Source: Branchiostoma floridae (lineage: Eukaryota; Chordata; Leptocardii; Amphioxiformes; Branchiostomatidae). Taken from it: a stretch of DNA of 64,000 nt. Below the pieces are notes generated by a model, which saw only the letters and a list, made by a program, of their open reading frames with translations, was not told the DNA's origin and ran no database searches. Every line of letters starts with the position of its first letter. The stretch's first letter is position 1. The stretch lies in contig NC_049993.1 of the NCBI RefSeq assembly GCF_000003815.2, positions 12,453,189-12,517,188 on the forward strand, given 5' to 3'. The translations under genes and the position numbers were made by a program. This document shows, piece after piece, positions 25,819 through 37,799 of this stretch.

Positions 25819-26689
25819 TAGAGTAGATTTTTATTAAAATAACTAAGCAAAAACAGGTTATCACAAAGTTTCCAAATATCACGTTTTTTGTCTTAAGATT
25901 CTTTTCAGAACTAAATAAATGTGACAAATAATCAAGCCTAAACTTTTGTTATGAAGAAAGTTAAAATATATTCTTCTATGTGCTGTGTGAAATTTAGGTT
26001 TCAGTATTCCGTGGGGCTCCAAGGACACAAAAATGAAGAATAAACAGCTACTGCAAAGCACTATATTATGCAAACAGCTGGAAGGGGAACGCGATGTCTT
26101 ATTTGTATTTGTTGCTAGTCCCACGGTGCCGGTAACCAGCTCCCAAAAGTCACATGAAAACCTATAGATCTTTGCCTGATCATATACGCGACAATACCGA
26201 GCCACTCAAAACATCGCCACAGGGCAGCATTATTTATCAAACCGCAGCATAGTGGATAATCTTGTTAAAGTGAGCCGGCATCTTGTCTCCTACCCCATTC
26301 GTCATGCGTTACACCGTCCTCCCTTTCTGTTCATTATTGGTACAGTGCTCCCATATTTATGTTTCAAGCTACCTTCTCCCTCCTAAAACCACATATAGTA
26401 CCATCAATGTTGATAAAAAGGCGATAAAATGGCAAGAGATACGAAAAAAGGGACCTGCACTTTGATCTTGTATGCTGAATATAGCATTACGTCCTTTGGT
26501 ATCTATGTTTTTGATAGGATCATTGTCGACTGAAGTTTGTCCATAAAACCGTCCCATGACATATGTTGCTGGGTACAAATAGAAGGACGTCTTTGAAGTT
26601 TTCATTGATTATATCGCTAGGTATTTTTCTATAACATAGGGTAAGGTCATGGGGATATTCGACGTCATCATGGAACGAACTTTTTGCAT

Positions 26690-26950
26690 CAAGACAGCAT
26701 CACCAAGAAAATGTGTTTTTGCACCAATACGTTAACACAAAACGCTCTTTTTTGTAAAATGAAATGCGCTATCATCAGGGAACGTGTATTTTGCACCAAA
26801 GCAACATCAACAGGAAATGTGTTTTGCACCGTCCAATACAGTTTTGACAGGGAACGTGTGTTTTGCACCAATGCAGCATCAACAGGGAACACGTCCGTTT
26901 TGCACAAAATATGGAATAGAGCATCAACAGGGAACGTAAATTTTGCATTT
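26690..26950 (+). repeat. Degenerate minisatellite, about 35-45 bp unit, about 6 copies
   Basis: The core CATCAACAGGGAACGTGT followed by TTTTGCACCAA recurs from about 26697, 26769, 26806, 26843, 26877 and 26921. Open frames on both strands through this block are by-products of the repetition. Confidence 0.85.
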
Positions 26951-29932
26951 GAAGACTTACCACCATACGTTTTTACCCTTTTGCAAAGAAATTCGCGATT
27001 ATTGTCAATTCTATCATCACGTGGTACAATCTGAAGTATAAGTCTTAAGACAAGATATTAAACGGTCTTAATTTGACAGTCGAATTGAGATAAACCAAAA
27101 GTGTTGTATATACAGAATTGTTAATTTTACGTAACACTGACTCTGAATTCAAGTCTTTTTGTCACTGTCTGACCACAGTTGTAAACGCGCCAGACAGTCT
27201 CCAATCATAAGCTTGTGGTCTAAGCTACTAATGGAAGGTTACATGTGCTTGAATTTTCTCGCCAGATAAAATCATTTTCATCATGGAATAACACAGCATT
27301 TTGAGTTTTAGCTTTCACCTTTGTTTATGTTACGTTATCAAAAATTTGTGCAGTTCGGTTCAACTGTGAACCCTGGTAGACTAGCCATAAATAGGGCTAA
27401 AGGGTATCGGAATAAAGGAATAAAGGAACTGAGCATATATTGTGCGGCTCTTTCTTATTTAATGAAATAGAACGAAGTGACGACCGAAGTCGTAAACGAA
27501 GCGATTTCGTCTGTAGAGTTAATAAGAAGTGTTGCACAACCCTCAAGACACGCAGTATACACAGCTATAATTGAATGAAGTAAGCGCCATGTTTTGTACA
27601 TGCCACATGATATCTTAGCATACCTGGAAAAATTGTCAAAAATATACTATCATTAGAGACACGGGCGAGTATTGATCGGAAGATTACGTAGCAAAAATGG
27701 GGGTCTTGGTTTTTACTACATTGTAAGCACTGGATGGGGCAATTGTGTTCCTGGAAATGCAAAACCTTGCGAAACAGTTTGTCACAGTTTGAACGACTCA
27801 TGTACAGTTTAGTGCAGTGTATGTTATACATCAACGTTAAAGGCTCCTGAGACATAAACAAAATACGTCTGAAAGTATATGAAGAATGGTATTAACGAGA
27901 ATTATCTGACCTTAACCTTTGACCTCACGCATGAGAAGTTCAAAACATGAACTGGCTTATTTCTAACCTAGCGCACACTGGTCTTTGATGCGATTAACGA
28001 TTTCATGTATAACATTAAGGGGAATGGCAAAGTTGAGAATGCAGCGTGACCCTATCCAGGTAATATCGGTGATGTCGCAAAGCCAACAAGAACCGTAAAT
28101 TAACATCTAAATTTAGAACCGCGATCGACTTTCTCTGTTCGTTTGACGAATATGCCCTTGTTTGGTAAGGTTGAATTGAATCCCAGATAGAAACACCTGA
28201 TGGCCCACCTCAGGCCAGTTTATTTACAATGTGTGTGCTGTCCACGGTATTGGGCCACCCGTCAAACCAGTACTGGAAACCGATTCTCCATCTTGAAAGA
28301 TGAAGATGGCGATCTCTGTCGAATAACGTGGAAAAAGTAGCTCTCATGTGATGTATTGTGGAACGAAAGGAATGTTTCCTCTCCGTATTGGCAGTCAGTA
28401 GTTGACGCGCGGTGCCTTGGGTATTGGTGATTATATTACCATAGCCGTTCATAAGAAGAGGGGGAGGCAGTTGATATGTGGTGTCAGACCAGATCGTGAC
28501 TTGGCTGCAGCACAATATTGAACGCCAGAACAAGAAGCCGTTACTTAATTTTCTAACAGATAGTCAGATGTCAGGCTTGAGATTAGACTGTCAATACTTG
28601 GAGGCAGATGTACGTAGGTTAATAGAACGCGGTATGGATTTTTTGCATGATGAATGCGAGTTCAGTTGCAGAGGGGATATAGTTGGTCTACAAGGCGTGG
28701 GTTGAGACTGATGGGACAGATGAAAGTGTAATAGCAACAGCCTTCCGTCCGAGACAAGGACGTGACAAGCGATCACGGCTTACACAAATGAAGTTCTCCT
28801 CATTGAACTAGTGTTTCTCAAAATGACAGGAAAGCTTTGACCTTGTAACAATCGATTAAAGATGCTCTCTGAAAAGTCTTGGAGCACTTGGTTTCCTTAT
28901 AATTACAACTGACAATAAACGACCTTGGCATGGATTTCGTGCCGTTTGTGTCTCAGACTCGCATCACTAATTTGACCTTTACGACGCTCGTCACAGGTGT
29001 CGTAGGCTGTTGTCGGACGATTTTGATGTCCTAGAGTTTTCAGGCAGGTTATTACAGAATCAACCGCCGAAGAAGAATTTGTTTTGTAGACAACTTAATT
29101 CGTACGACGTATTCACAATCATCACAAGAATGCCCCCAGCTTGTTTGCAATCGCACGAAAATGTGAGTAGCTCTTATTTTGTTTTTGTGTGTGTGCGTTT
29201 GCCATCCAGTCGTATCGACAACTGGTGCCCTCCCCTCTCCAATAACACAGCAATAAATACCCACAAACAGCGTTGCCAATTACCACAAACAGATAATCTA
29301 TGTCCAGATGCTTTCGCCGCCATCTTAGCTCCAGCTAAGACCCAATTTTCGGAACCCACGGTTGGAATAATTGATACGACACGAGGCCACATTGATCGAG
29401 CCAGGACGGCCGGCCGACATTTCTCTTCGACGCGATGTGCGCTCTCTTGGCCTATTCACGTTTCCCATGGGTGGTAATTAAGTTACGATGGCTGTGTAGC
29501 TTCACCGCTCCGTAAACTGACAGGTAAATACTCGGCTTTGCCAACAGAGAAGAGTGAGGCTGACGGGATTAATGTCCAACTGTGCGCGGTGGAAATCATC
29601 AGCGACATCCGTCGTCAAATATTGGTTCAGATATAGAGCGACACGTCCCATTTTTAGATGAAGTTTTAAAGACCTTATTGCTGTCGCTAAAGGCGGATGG
29701 GCTGCTGAAGTTGCTCCTTTGGGAAGCATCATTGCTTCGGTTGGTGCCCAGAATAACGATTCCTGCAAGTAATCAGAATGCACGTGAGAATCAAGGAAAA
29801 TACCCCCACCCCCTAAAAGGACCAATTACGTCAAAGATAATCCTATAGTCAAGAGTGCAGCAAGTTTATGTCTTTTATATAGTATACTTAGTTAGTCTGT
29901 GACCAGACCCTCTGGTTGACAGACTTTTAGTT

Positions 29933-30760
29933 TTGTCACGTTTACGCGCGTTCGCAGCTGTATCTGTATGTTCCCGTTGTCTGAATTCTATGTGGTTTGG
30001 CAGGTCCTTTGTACTGAGGTTGACGATGATGCACGTGAACTTTTTTTTGCGGCAGGTGGTTTTATTATGGATTTTATAAAAATAACACCCCTACAATTTG
30101 TTCGTCTTGCGGTGTTTTGGTCCAGATCCTCTGTATGTGGGTCATGGTGTCATTGGAATTTGTCAAGCAGATGCGTGGTGTTACCTGATCGTCAAAGTTA
30201 TTCGCGTTCGCATCGGTATCTGCATGTTCCCGTTGTCGCATACGTACGTTGTTTGGCAGGTCATCTGCACTGAGGTTGACGATGATGCACGTTGTTTTTT
30301 TTTTTGTTGTTTTTGCGGCAGTTGGTTTTATTAGGGACGCAATAAAAATAACACCCCTACAAAATGTTCATCTTTCGGTGTATTAGTCCAGATCCCCTGT
30401 ATATGGGTCATGCTGTAATTGAGATATTGCAAGCAGATACGTGATGTTCTCTGGTCGTCAATGTAACGCGCGTTCGCATCTATATCTGCATGTTCCCGTT
30501 GTCGCATACGTTTGTGGTTTGGCAGGTTCTCTACACATAGTTGGACGATGATGCAAGGTGTTTTATTTTTTCGGCAGCTGTTTTTATTATGTATGTAATA
30601 ATTTCAGAAATCACCCCTGCAAATTGTACGTTTCACAGTGTATTGGCCCATGTCTGCATATGGTGCCCGTTGAGGTAATTGGGTATAGTTAAGCAGATGC
30701 GCGATATGTGCAAGAATTTTACGCGCGTTTGCTTTCTACCTCTTATTCAACAAGTTTATC
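29933..30760 (+). repeat. Tandem array, about 256-266 bp unit, 3 copies plus a partial
   Basis: The landmark CGTTCGCA...TGCATGTTCCCGTTGTC recurs at 29951, 30207 and 30473, with a fourth degenerate GCGTTTGC at about 30728, giving periods of 256, 266 and 255 bp. Other blocks shared by the units are TTTGGCAGGT, GACGATGATGCA, a T-rich tract with GCGGCAG, and AATAACACCCCTACAA. The open frame at 29968-30273 lies inside and is not judged a gene. Confidence 0.9.
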
Positions 30761-31478
30761 CGTACTACTTTATGTACCAGCATCATGGACCCCGGGATTC
30801 ACCCATTAACACTGTGTCATGCTACCTTATGGCTTCACACTAGTTAAAAACTTATCGCACAGTTCATCATCAACAGCTGTGTGTTATCGTATGTGGGACA
30901 TGGGAACCGACATCTAATGTTCCACTAATGACCCTGTCAATCAAATACCTCCTGTCGCCGTTTGCAATGAAGCGTGTAAGAATTCTCGTCCCAAATGAAG
31001 TTTAGCCATATTATATTCCCGGACTTCGACTAAGAAACATCAAGGTCCTATTCCGTGCTTCATACTTATTACGTCCATAACAGAAACATGTTAATACTTG
31101 GTGCGTTTGTCAGTCTGCCTGTCGGTCTTGTAGGTGTGTCTGTGTGTGAATGTGCCTGTGTATTAGAGTAGACCATCCGGTAACTTATCGTCACCATATC
31201 TTTTTGACTTTGGCCACATGTTATCTCACAATCCATACCTGTTTAGTAAGATTCACATGACACAGAAATATTAGGCAACTTTAGATACAACGATATATCT
31301 AACACCATGAAAAGAATCATATAGGATATAAGCACAACGTCACACACCAAAGAAGACAAAACAACCAACATATACCAGACCGACGTCACAGACTATGTTA
31401 CCTACGGTCACTTGTTTTGTTTTTCGAACTAAAAGTCGTGTTTTAGAGGACAGGCTGTCCGACAGCCTGTCTTGTTGA

Positions 31479-31541
31479 AAAACAAGCGAGCGTCTCATTA
31501 GCTCAGGTGTTCCTCAAGGTTACGTAATAGGACCTCTTACC
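31479..31541 (+). pseudogene. Reverse-transcriptase relic (LINE fragment)
   Basis: Twenty-one codons read K-T-S-E-R-L-I-S-S-G-V-P-Q-G-Y-V-I-G-P-L-T, bounded by stops at 31476 and 31542. S-G-V-P-Q-G-x-V-x-G-P-L is the conserved RT block just after the first half of the palm in Jockey/CR1/L2-like LINEs. The DNA just upstream (about 31449-31476) could once have encoded the usual L-S-D-x segment. The stops and the absence of flanking RT motifs in the same frame make it a decayed fragment. It is clearly different from the G-V-R-Q-G of the intact element at 4.7-7.5 kb. Confidence 0.7.
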
Positions 31542-32124
31542 TAACTTTTGTTACATCATATTGTAGTATTGGCAAGGATGTTTCATTTATGTCCTCTATT
31601 AAAAATTTGAGTTTGATGTCTTAATCATTAGGTTAGTAACATACTTATTAACAAGATGATATTTACGTTTATGCCATTTCTGTCTTCGTTAACGTCAACG
31701 ATATCTATAAACCCTTCTAAAGCAGCAGTAACTGTAGTTATTACTCGCGTACTGTTATACGAAGGGGCTTCGATGAATCCAATTCAGACATCTGTATTCA
31801 ACAGGACCGGCCTATTTTCAACCCAAGCACCATGATAAATCCCCCGTTGGGACACCGGCCATTTTTCTCTGAACTCCCCATTTTCAGAAGTTCAAAAGCG
31901 CTGTCCTTATCTCTAGAATGACAGGCTTTCGTTCCGTGGGGACCAGACGAACTTTATGCGCACATTATCATTTCTTTCTTGCAAATTGATCGCTGTAGCC
32001 TGAGCAAAAATTGCTGGTCATACAAGAGTTCTATTCTAATCTATTACGTCTTTGGAATACACAACAGGCCTCTTCGTCAAAGTCAGCACACTGAAAGTAT
32101 TGACTCCGTGAGCGGGGTCTGTTG

Positions 32125-32290
32125 TTTCCGATGTGTCTGTGTGTTACGGAGTTGTATGTTCGTACGTATTTGAATACACTGTCAGCTAGAAGAGTGGCAG
32201 GGAGTGAGTGGGAAAATGATATCTCCGAAATTGTTAAACTTGCGGGAGTGGCAGGAAGTAGTGTTCAGAGGTGTTAGTGCTAGTCAATAA
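32125..32290 (+). repeat. Dispersed repeat pair, copy 2
   Basis: Same family and orientation as 21590-21745, with an extra insertion of about 15 bp before the CTTGCGGGA block. Confidence 0.6.
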
Positions 32291-33540
32291 TCAAACATGG
32301 CATTTTAGTGTTATAAAACTTACGTTTTTAGCCAACCAGCCGACAAGAAGAGAACCAAAACTCCAGAAATTCAAAATGTGGATAGCATCTCAAAGTTTTA
32401 TCATTTGGACAAGATATAGGAATCAATTCAAACTTATTTGAGCTACCCTAGTATGTGGACATCTAAAGTCTAGACTGAAAGCATAACCTCTTTGTACATT
32501 TTTTTTTCTAAAATCAATGAATGTACACATAGAGGACTGGCTCGGCTGTCATATTGATAAATTGATACGTAGACGCGATACAGAAACCAGGTCACTTGGC
32601 TATTCCGGTAATGAATGGAATAGGCAAGGGAATGAAAACTCCGTTTCGGTAGTCACAACGAATTTTGGTGAAAAGGCACGAAGTTGGATCGCTGGCCCTG
32701 TAGGAGACTTGGGGTTGCACAGTTTCTCAAAGAATCGGTCTTGTCTGGATGACTAGAGCGTATGTCGCAATTACCGAGCAAAATGTCAACTGAAAGACCT
32801 TAAAATATGGCCTTGCGAATCTTTTTCTTTCACGCTGTACCTATTTCGTCTTTGATATGTACCCATTCAACAATGATAAATGACCATAATAAGAGCCACA
32901 GCATGTACCAGTTATAATGATAGATATCTACCCATACATTTATGGTGCGCAATAGATTATTACCTGTTATATGCAGGGCTTTTGTGTTTCCTATTTTGCT
33001 TTGGTAAGGTATTTAAACGGAATGCTGCAAATTTTGACAAATTATACTACACATTTAAGGACAGGCATTTTTTTCTGGGACAGAAGTTAATCTTCCAAAC
33101 CGCCTTACACGTACTTTGCATGTGTTATGACCGTTGAGAAACCCTTGGACGGTTGGTCATCTTTTTCCTCTCCATGATTGGTAACACTTTTAATTATTGA
33201 AAGCCAGCTGTCACCATGGCTCGGCAATGTTTTGACGTGATGATTGATGTACCGAGTCCGTATTGAAATATAGATTGGATGTCCAATTGCCCCCCTCCCC
33301 CTACCGCCGTGACAATCTGTTTGCACATATTTGATTGATTTTTTACTTCACGTATTATTTTCTCAGAGTCAGAAAGGTAAATGAAGGATTACGAGATGGT
33401 AGAAATTTTGTTATTTTGCAAACAAAATGAAGTTTGCCATAATCAATTTATCTTGTATATGACTGGCTTGTAGTTGTCATTTGTTCTTAACAATATGGAT
33501 ATTAGGATAGCTTGTTGATTGCTCTGCATTTCTATGGCAC

Positions 33541-33620
33541 GGGGTGTGTATGTGCATACATGTGTGCGAATGTATGTATGTATGCATGTTTGTGTGTATA
33601 TGTACGCATGTGTGTGCGTT
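33541..33620. repeat. TG/TGTA-rich microsatellite
   Basis: Compound run of TG, TGTA and TGCA units over about 80 bp, alternating purine-pyrimidine throughout. Confidence 0.85.
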
Positions 33621-33679
33621 AATGCGTTTGTTCACAAGTTAAAATAAGAGGTCATTGACCTTTCCTTTAGTACAAGCTC

Positions 33680-35345
33680 TATGGCAAACTTATGCCAATA
33701 GAAGTTTCTACTCCAAGCGTAGTCCTCAATAACCCTTGTTGCTTGGTAGTTACTGTCTTCGTGCCTAGCAAACCGTTAATGTATACGGGGATATATAAGA
33801 CATCACCCTATACCCCTTCTACTACTGAGCTTGATGGTAATCTTTCGTTCAAAGTTACTCCGAGCGCATTCCTCCTGAATCCTGTGGGAGATTTGTGAGT
33901 CACTAGGGCGGTGCCCAGCATCTCGTTTATTCACCAGCCAGACGTTACCCATTTCCATTCTTGTTTGCTGATGGCAAACTTTTGTCCTTTTGCTCCATGC
34001 GTATTCCTAGATCCTTAAAGTTCCTTTGGGGGATTTGTGAGTTGCTGGCATCGCGCCTAGCAGACCGTTGATAATACACCGGACGCACCAACAGTACTGA
34101 ACAACCTGCTACCGGGGGCCTGCGTACACCGAGAAACTCGTCTATCAACATCCCAACACAGCGTAGCCCTTGAACCTGTCAAGTCATCCTCCTCCTGTCA
34201 CAAAAGTACCTTTATCCCTGCTACAGTTTAGGTATGGAACTGCCTACCGCAGGACACTGTAAATTAAACATCAGAGACTTAAAGAACATCAAACGTAATG
34301 TAAGCGCCCAACTCAGTGCTACTCATCAGCGTACTGTATTCAGCATAGTTGCTAAGCTGATGTGATGGAAACAGCATAGAAAAAAAGAACAAGGTATCAC
34401 CATTCTTTTGCTGAGCTTGATTGCAAACTTTTACCCAGCGAATCTATTACTCCAGGCTTATCCCTCCAAACTGTTGTGGGAGATTTTGTTCATCGCTAGC
34501 GTGGTGCCTAACATACCGTTAATTCACCAGTCAGACATTTCTCATAGCATGTAGAAGACCCTGTCCCTTCTTTTGCTGAACTTGATGGCAAACCTTTGCC
34601 CAAGGTTCCTATTACTCCAAGCATATTCTTCCAGGAGATTTGCAAGTCGCTACTGTGGTGCCCAGTAGACCGTTAAGTCTCCGTTGCGACGGTTTCATGA
34701 GAATATGAAAGACATCCTCCTAGCTCTTCATTAGGATGATCTGGATGGCAAAATTTTGTTCAAAGAACTTCTTACTAGATCCTAGAAAATCCTTTGGGCG
34801 AGTTGTGAGTCCCTGGCGTCGAGCCTGACGGGCTGTTAATACATAAAGATAAGAATAAAGAATACACAGTAAGACATCGCCCTATCGTTTTTGCTGAACT
34901 TGATGAAAACTTTTACCCAAGGTATCTATTACTCCAAGCGTATTCTTTCGGGAGATTTGCGTGTGCCTTAGTGTGGTGCCCTGTCCAGTAGACCGTCAAT
35001 TCTCCAGGCAGACAGTTTTATCAGAATATGAAAGACATCTTCACGTGAACCCTTCATTAGAATGAGCTGGCTGGCAAACTTTTGTCCAAGGCACTTAAAT
35101 TGCTCCAATGTATTCCCAGATCCTAGAAAATCTTCTGCTTGAGTTGGGAGTCCCTGGCGTTGTGCCTAGCAGACCGGTAATTCACAGACACACACATGAG
35201 AATATACAAGATAAAGCCCTATTTCTTTTTGTTGAGCTGGGTGGCAAACTTTTGCCTAAAGTTTTTTTTTTTTACTCCAAGTGTATTCCTCCAAAATCAT
35301 GCATATAAGAGATTTGGGACTAACCTGTCTCGTGCCTAACAGACC
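33680..35345 (+). repeat. Degenerate tandem array, about 135-170 bp unit, about 9-10 copies
   Basis: The unit is marked by GGCAAACTTTTG(C/T)CC, then ATTACTCCAAGCGTATTCCT, GGGAGATTTGTGAGTC and GTGCCTAGCAGACCGTTAAT. The GCAAACTTT-type landmark occurs near 33685, 33837, 33972, 34430, 34591, 34747, 34902, 35070 and 35242. The stretch about 34090-34420 interrupts the register and shows no clear unit. Copies have diverged by substitutions and small indels, so the array looks old. Confidence 0.88.
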
Positions 35346-35689
35346 GTTAACGCACCTGTCTAACACTTCAACAAAAATACACCCAAGCTTTCCATTCTTC
35401 GGTAAGATTATAGACCACTGTTCCCACCCAGTCTAGCCAGAGTATCCCCGATTTCAGAAAATCCTACATAAACCCAGTGCCGAGGCAAATAGGGACCGTA
35501 AAGCTCTTGCTAAAATGCCCTGGTGCTCGTTCATGCAAACGTCCATCTCCTTACATTATAGTTTCAAAAGCGTTATCAAAACGCCGTGTTCTCATAAGGC
35601 TTTGACTTCGCCTATAAACCCCAGAGTGCGTCGTTTATCGATCTCAACTAAGAGTGTATACAGCGACAACGCCCAGTAGGAATGGATGA

Positions 35690-36360
35690 TAATCCAAACA
35701 GCGCTCTGATGAAAGCAATCTTGATGAACTGGGGTCAATCATTCAAACAGCGCGTTAGGGATAACAGTCACGGCATTTGAGATAGCCGGCGTGTGCACTG
35801 ATGATATGATCCCTACACAACAGGAGACATAACTCCCTCAACAACTTTCTTCGAAAGGTGGTTAGAATACCATATGCTCTGATAAATCAGAGAGTACGCA
35901 CTGTATTGAACTCAAAGGAAATGTGTACATGTACAATGATGCTAGATGAGTGATTATCAAAACATCGCCGTCATGAAAGCTATCTGGATAAACCTAGGTC
36001 AATCATTCATTTGGCAGAACCCCATTGGTCTACCGCTTGATGTAATCGCCCACCACACAAGATATAACTCCCTCAGGCAACTTTGTTGAAAGGGAATTTA
36101 AAATTCCATAGACGCTGATAAACCAGAGAGCACCGCATTCTATTGATCCCAGGTAAGTCTGTAAATGGACATTGGTAGGTAGATATGTCACAATCGAAAC
36201 ATGGCATCCGATGAAAGCTATTCTTTATGAACCAAGGTCACCGACGTGTACATTACCGATAGGATCATGTTGCAAGGATAATATGATAACTTCATTTGAA
36301 ATGGAATCTAAAATTCCATATGCTCAGATATCTTTGTGGGGAAGGTTGTTACTGGTGATC
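35690..36360 (+). repeat. Degenerate tandem array, about 238-264 bp unit, about 2.7 copies
   Basis: The GATGAAAGC(A/T)AT(C/T) landmark recurs at about 35709, 35973 and 36211, followed each time by GAAC(T/C)(G/A)(G/A)GGTCA-like sequence, ATAACTCCCTCA, AATTCCATA(T/G)(G/A)CTC and AGAGAGTA-type blocks. It starts shortly after the about 160-bp array but shares no obvious unit with it. Confidence 0.8.
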
Positions 36361-36510
36361 AAGACAGAATTCTGATGATTGAGCATGGCATGCACAACAA
36401 CACTCTTTTCAGAACGTTTGAATTTTTAATATCTATCGATTCAGGACTATACATATCTTAGAGTATGCATTGCAACTTTTATGCATACCAAAAAATTAAG
36501 CAATTGCACA

Positions 36511-36650
36511 TACTTCTTTCTATGCTTAGCACTTTTGAGAAAGAGTATGGGAGTTGAACACACACCATTACCAGTGGACTATATGCTTGATGTAGTTCTT
36601 GAACAACTGTGTGGTCCACGGGCTATGAAAACGGAGATTGGCGCCACCCT
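36511..36650 (+). repeat. SINE body fragment, + orientation (copy 3)
   Basis: Matches the reverse complement of the body of the SINE copies at 36910-37165 and 37545-37795 (AGTATGGGAGTTGAACACAC ... GAGATTGGCGCCA). The tRNA-like head is missing, so it is a truncated copy inserted opposite to the other two. Confidence 0.75.
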
Positions 36651-36909
36651 ATACAGCGGCATTGGTCGGACTTTATATATGGGAACGGTTTAAACATTTA
36701 TTTCATAACACGCTCCCTTGAACCGTTTGCCTTCCAAACGTGATGATTTGGCCGGTTTGTCAGGTTGACGTCGATGATGCTTCAGGAGCTAACAGCAGTG
36801 GGAGTTATTGGATACCGTATTAGACAGGTTGCACCTGTTTTCTGGCGGGGAGATATGTGATTTCCGGCAAAAAAGGTTGAAGTTGCCAGTGCATCTGTGC
36901 AGGTGCTTA

Positions 36910-37165
36910 GAGATGGCGCCCATCTCCATTTCGAGTAGCCCTTGGGCCACACATTTGTGCAAGCCACTCCAGCAGGAGACTGATCCCCTGGTAGTGATGT
37001 GTGATTAACTTCCATATTCTTCCTCATCAGTGCTGAGTGCTAAACAGAGAAAGCAGCATGAAGCATTTTTAAAGTCTTTGGTATGACTCGGCCGGGGATC
37101 GAACTCACGACCTACCGAATGCAAGGTGAACACTCTACCCACTCGGTCATTGCACCGATTTCCGA
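36910..37165 (-). mobile_element. tRNA-derived SINE, copy 1
   Basis: On the minus strand the element begins with a tRNA-like head about 80 bp long. It has an A box TGACCGAGTGGG (complement of 37138-37149) and a B box GAGTTCGATCC (complement of 37096-37106), the split internal promoter for RNA polymerase III. A body of about 170 bp follows, ending near GGAGATGGGCGCCATC. Spacing between the boxes (about 32 bp) is tRNA-like. Being internal, the promoter should transcribe leftward. SINEs rely on LINE enzymes for movement; I cannot identify the partner, and no obvious shared 3' tail with the LINE at 4.7 kb is seen. Confidence 0.85.
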
Positions 37166-37544
37166 GAAGGTTGCTGGAAATCCTGTCGACACACCCCATC
37201 AATATACAGTTCATATGATGTCATCAAATCAATGGAAAAGGCTGCTAATAGTTCTTGGAAGCCCATACTGGTTTAACGGTGTCATCTTCCATGAATTTGC
37301 GTCTATTCCCAGTGCTATATAGTTCTGTATATTTACCTTCGACAAGAAGATCATACTTTGATATCGCTTGTATGTTATTTTGTAACGGTGTTGTGATTGA
37401 ACTTTAACTAGCGATAGACTGTTATGGCATATTGTGTGTGGCCAGGTCTCAACCTATGAAATGCTTCGAGTTTGATGCCCCTGGCTCCCGTTTTTGGTTT
37501 TAAAGTTAATTTAAAAGTCTTTCCCGCACCAGATCGTCAATAGG

Positions 37545-37795
37545 GCGGCGCCCATCTCCGTTTCAGTAGCCCTGGGCCACACAACGTTTGTGCAATCACT
37601 ACAGCAGGGGGCTAGTCCACTGGTAGTGGTGTATGTGTTCAACGTCCATGATCTTTCTCAAATGCTGTCTGCTAAGCAGAGAAAGCAGAATGTACCATCT
37701 TATAGTCTTTGCATGGTTTGACTCGGCCAAAGATCGGACTCTCGATCTACCGCATGCAAGGCAAACACTCAGTCGGCCATTGCACCGGTCCTGTT
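37545..37795 (-). mobile_element. tRNA-derived SINE, copy 2
   Basis: Same head and body as copy 1, about 380 bp to its right and in the same orientation, but more decayed. The B box has drifted (GAGAGTCCGATCT on the minus strand, complement of about 37732-37744), so Pol III activity is less likely. Confidence 0.82.
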
Positions 37796-37799
37796 TTTA

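Larger units (their letters stand above)
24945..29932. other. Intergenic, no gene recognised
   Basis: No supported exon. An open frame of 155 codons at 29010-29477 (+) and one of 107 codons at 28210-28533 (-) show no domain I recognise. Small structures: a hairpin with arms CCGGGGA (25134-25140) and TCCCCGG (25151-25157), and a triple GGAATAAA-type run at about 27408-27428. Confidence 0.45.
30761..33540. other. Intergenic, no intact gene
   Basis: Contains a reverse-transcriptase relic (31479-31541) and dispersed repeat copy 2 (32125-32290). Otherwise I see no coding signal. Confidence 0.45.

Noticed and set aside
29010-29477. 155-codon plus-strand open frame
   Set aside because: No recognisable domain, and composition shifts along its length. 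Kept only as a note in the intergenic entry.
29968-30334. Two overlapping open frames in the 30 kb region
   Set aside because: They lie in the about 260-bp tandem array and repeat with it.
37085-37160. Functional tRNA gene on the minus strand
   Set aside because: A and B boxes are present, but no convincing cloverleaf with acceptor pairing is seen and a SINE body follows. It is a SINE head.
36481-37322. Several 66-81 codon open frames with similar peptides on both strands
   Set aside because: Their mutual similarity is due to SINE copies in opposite orientation, not to a gene family.
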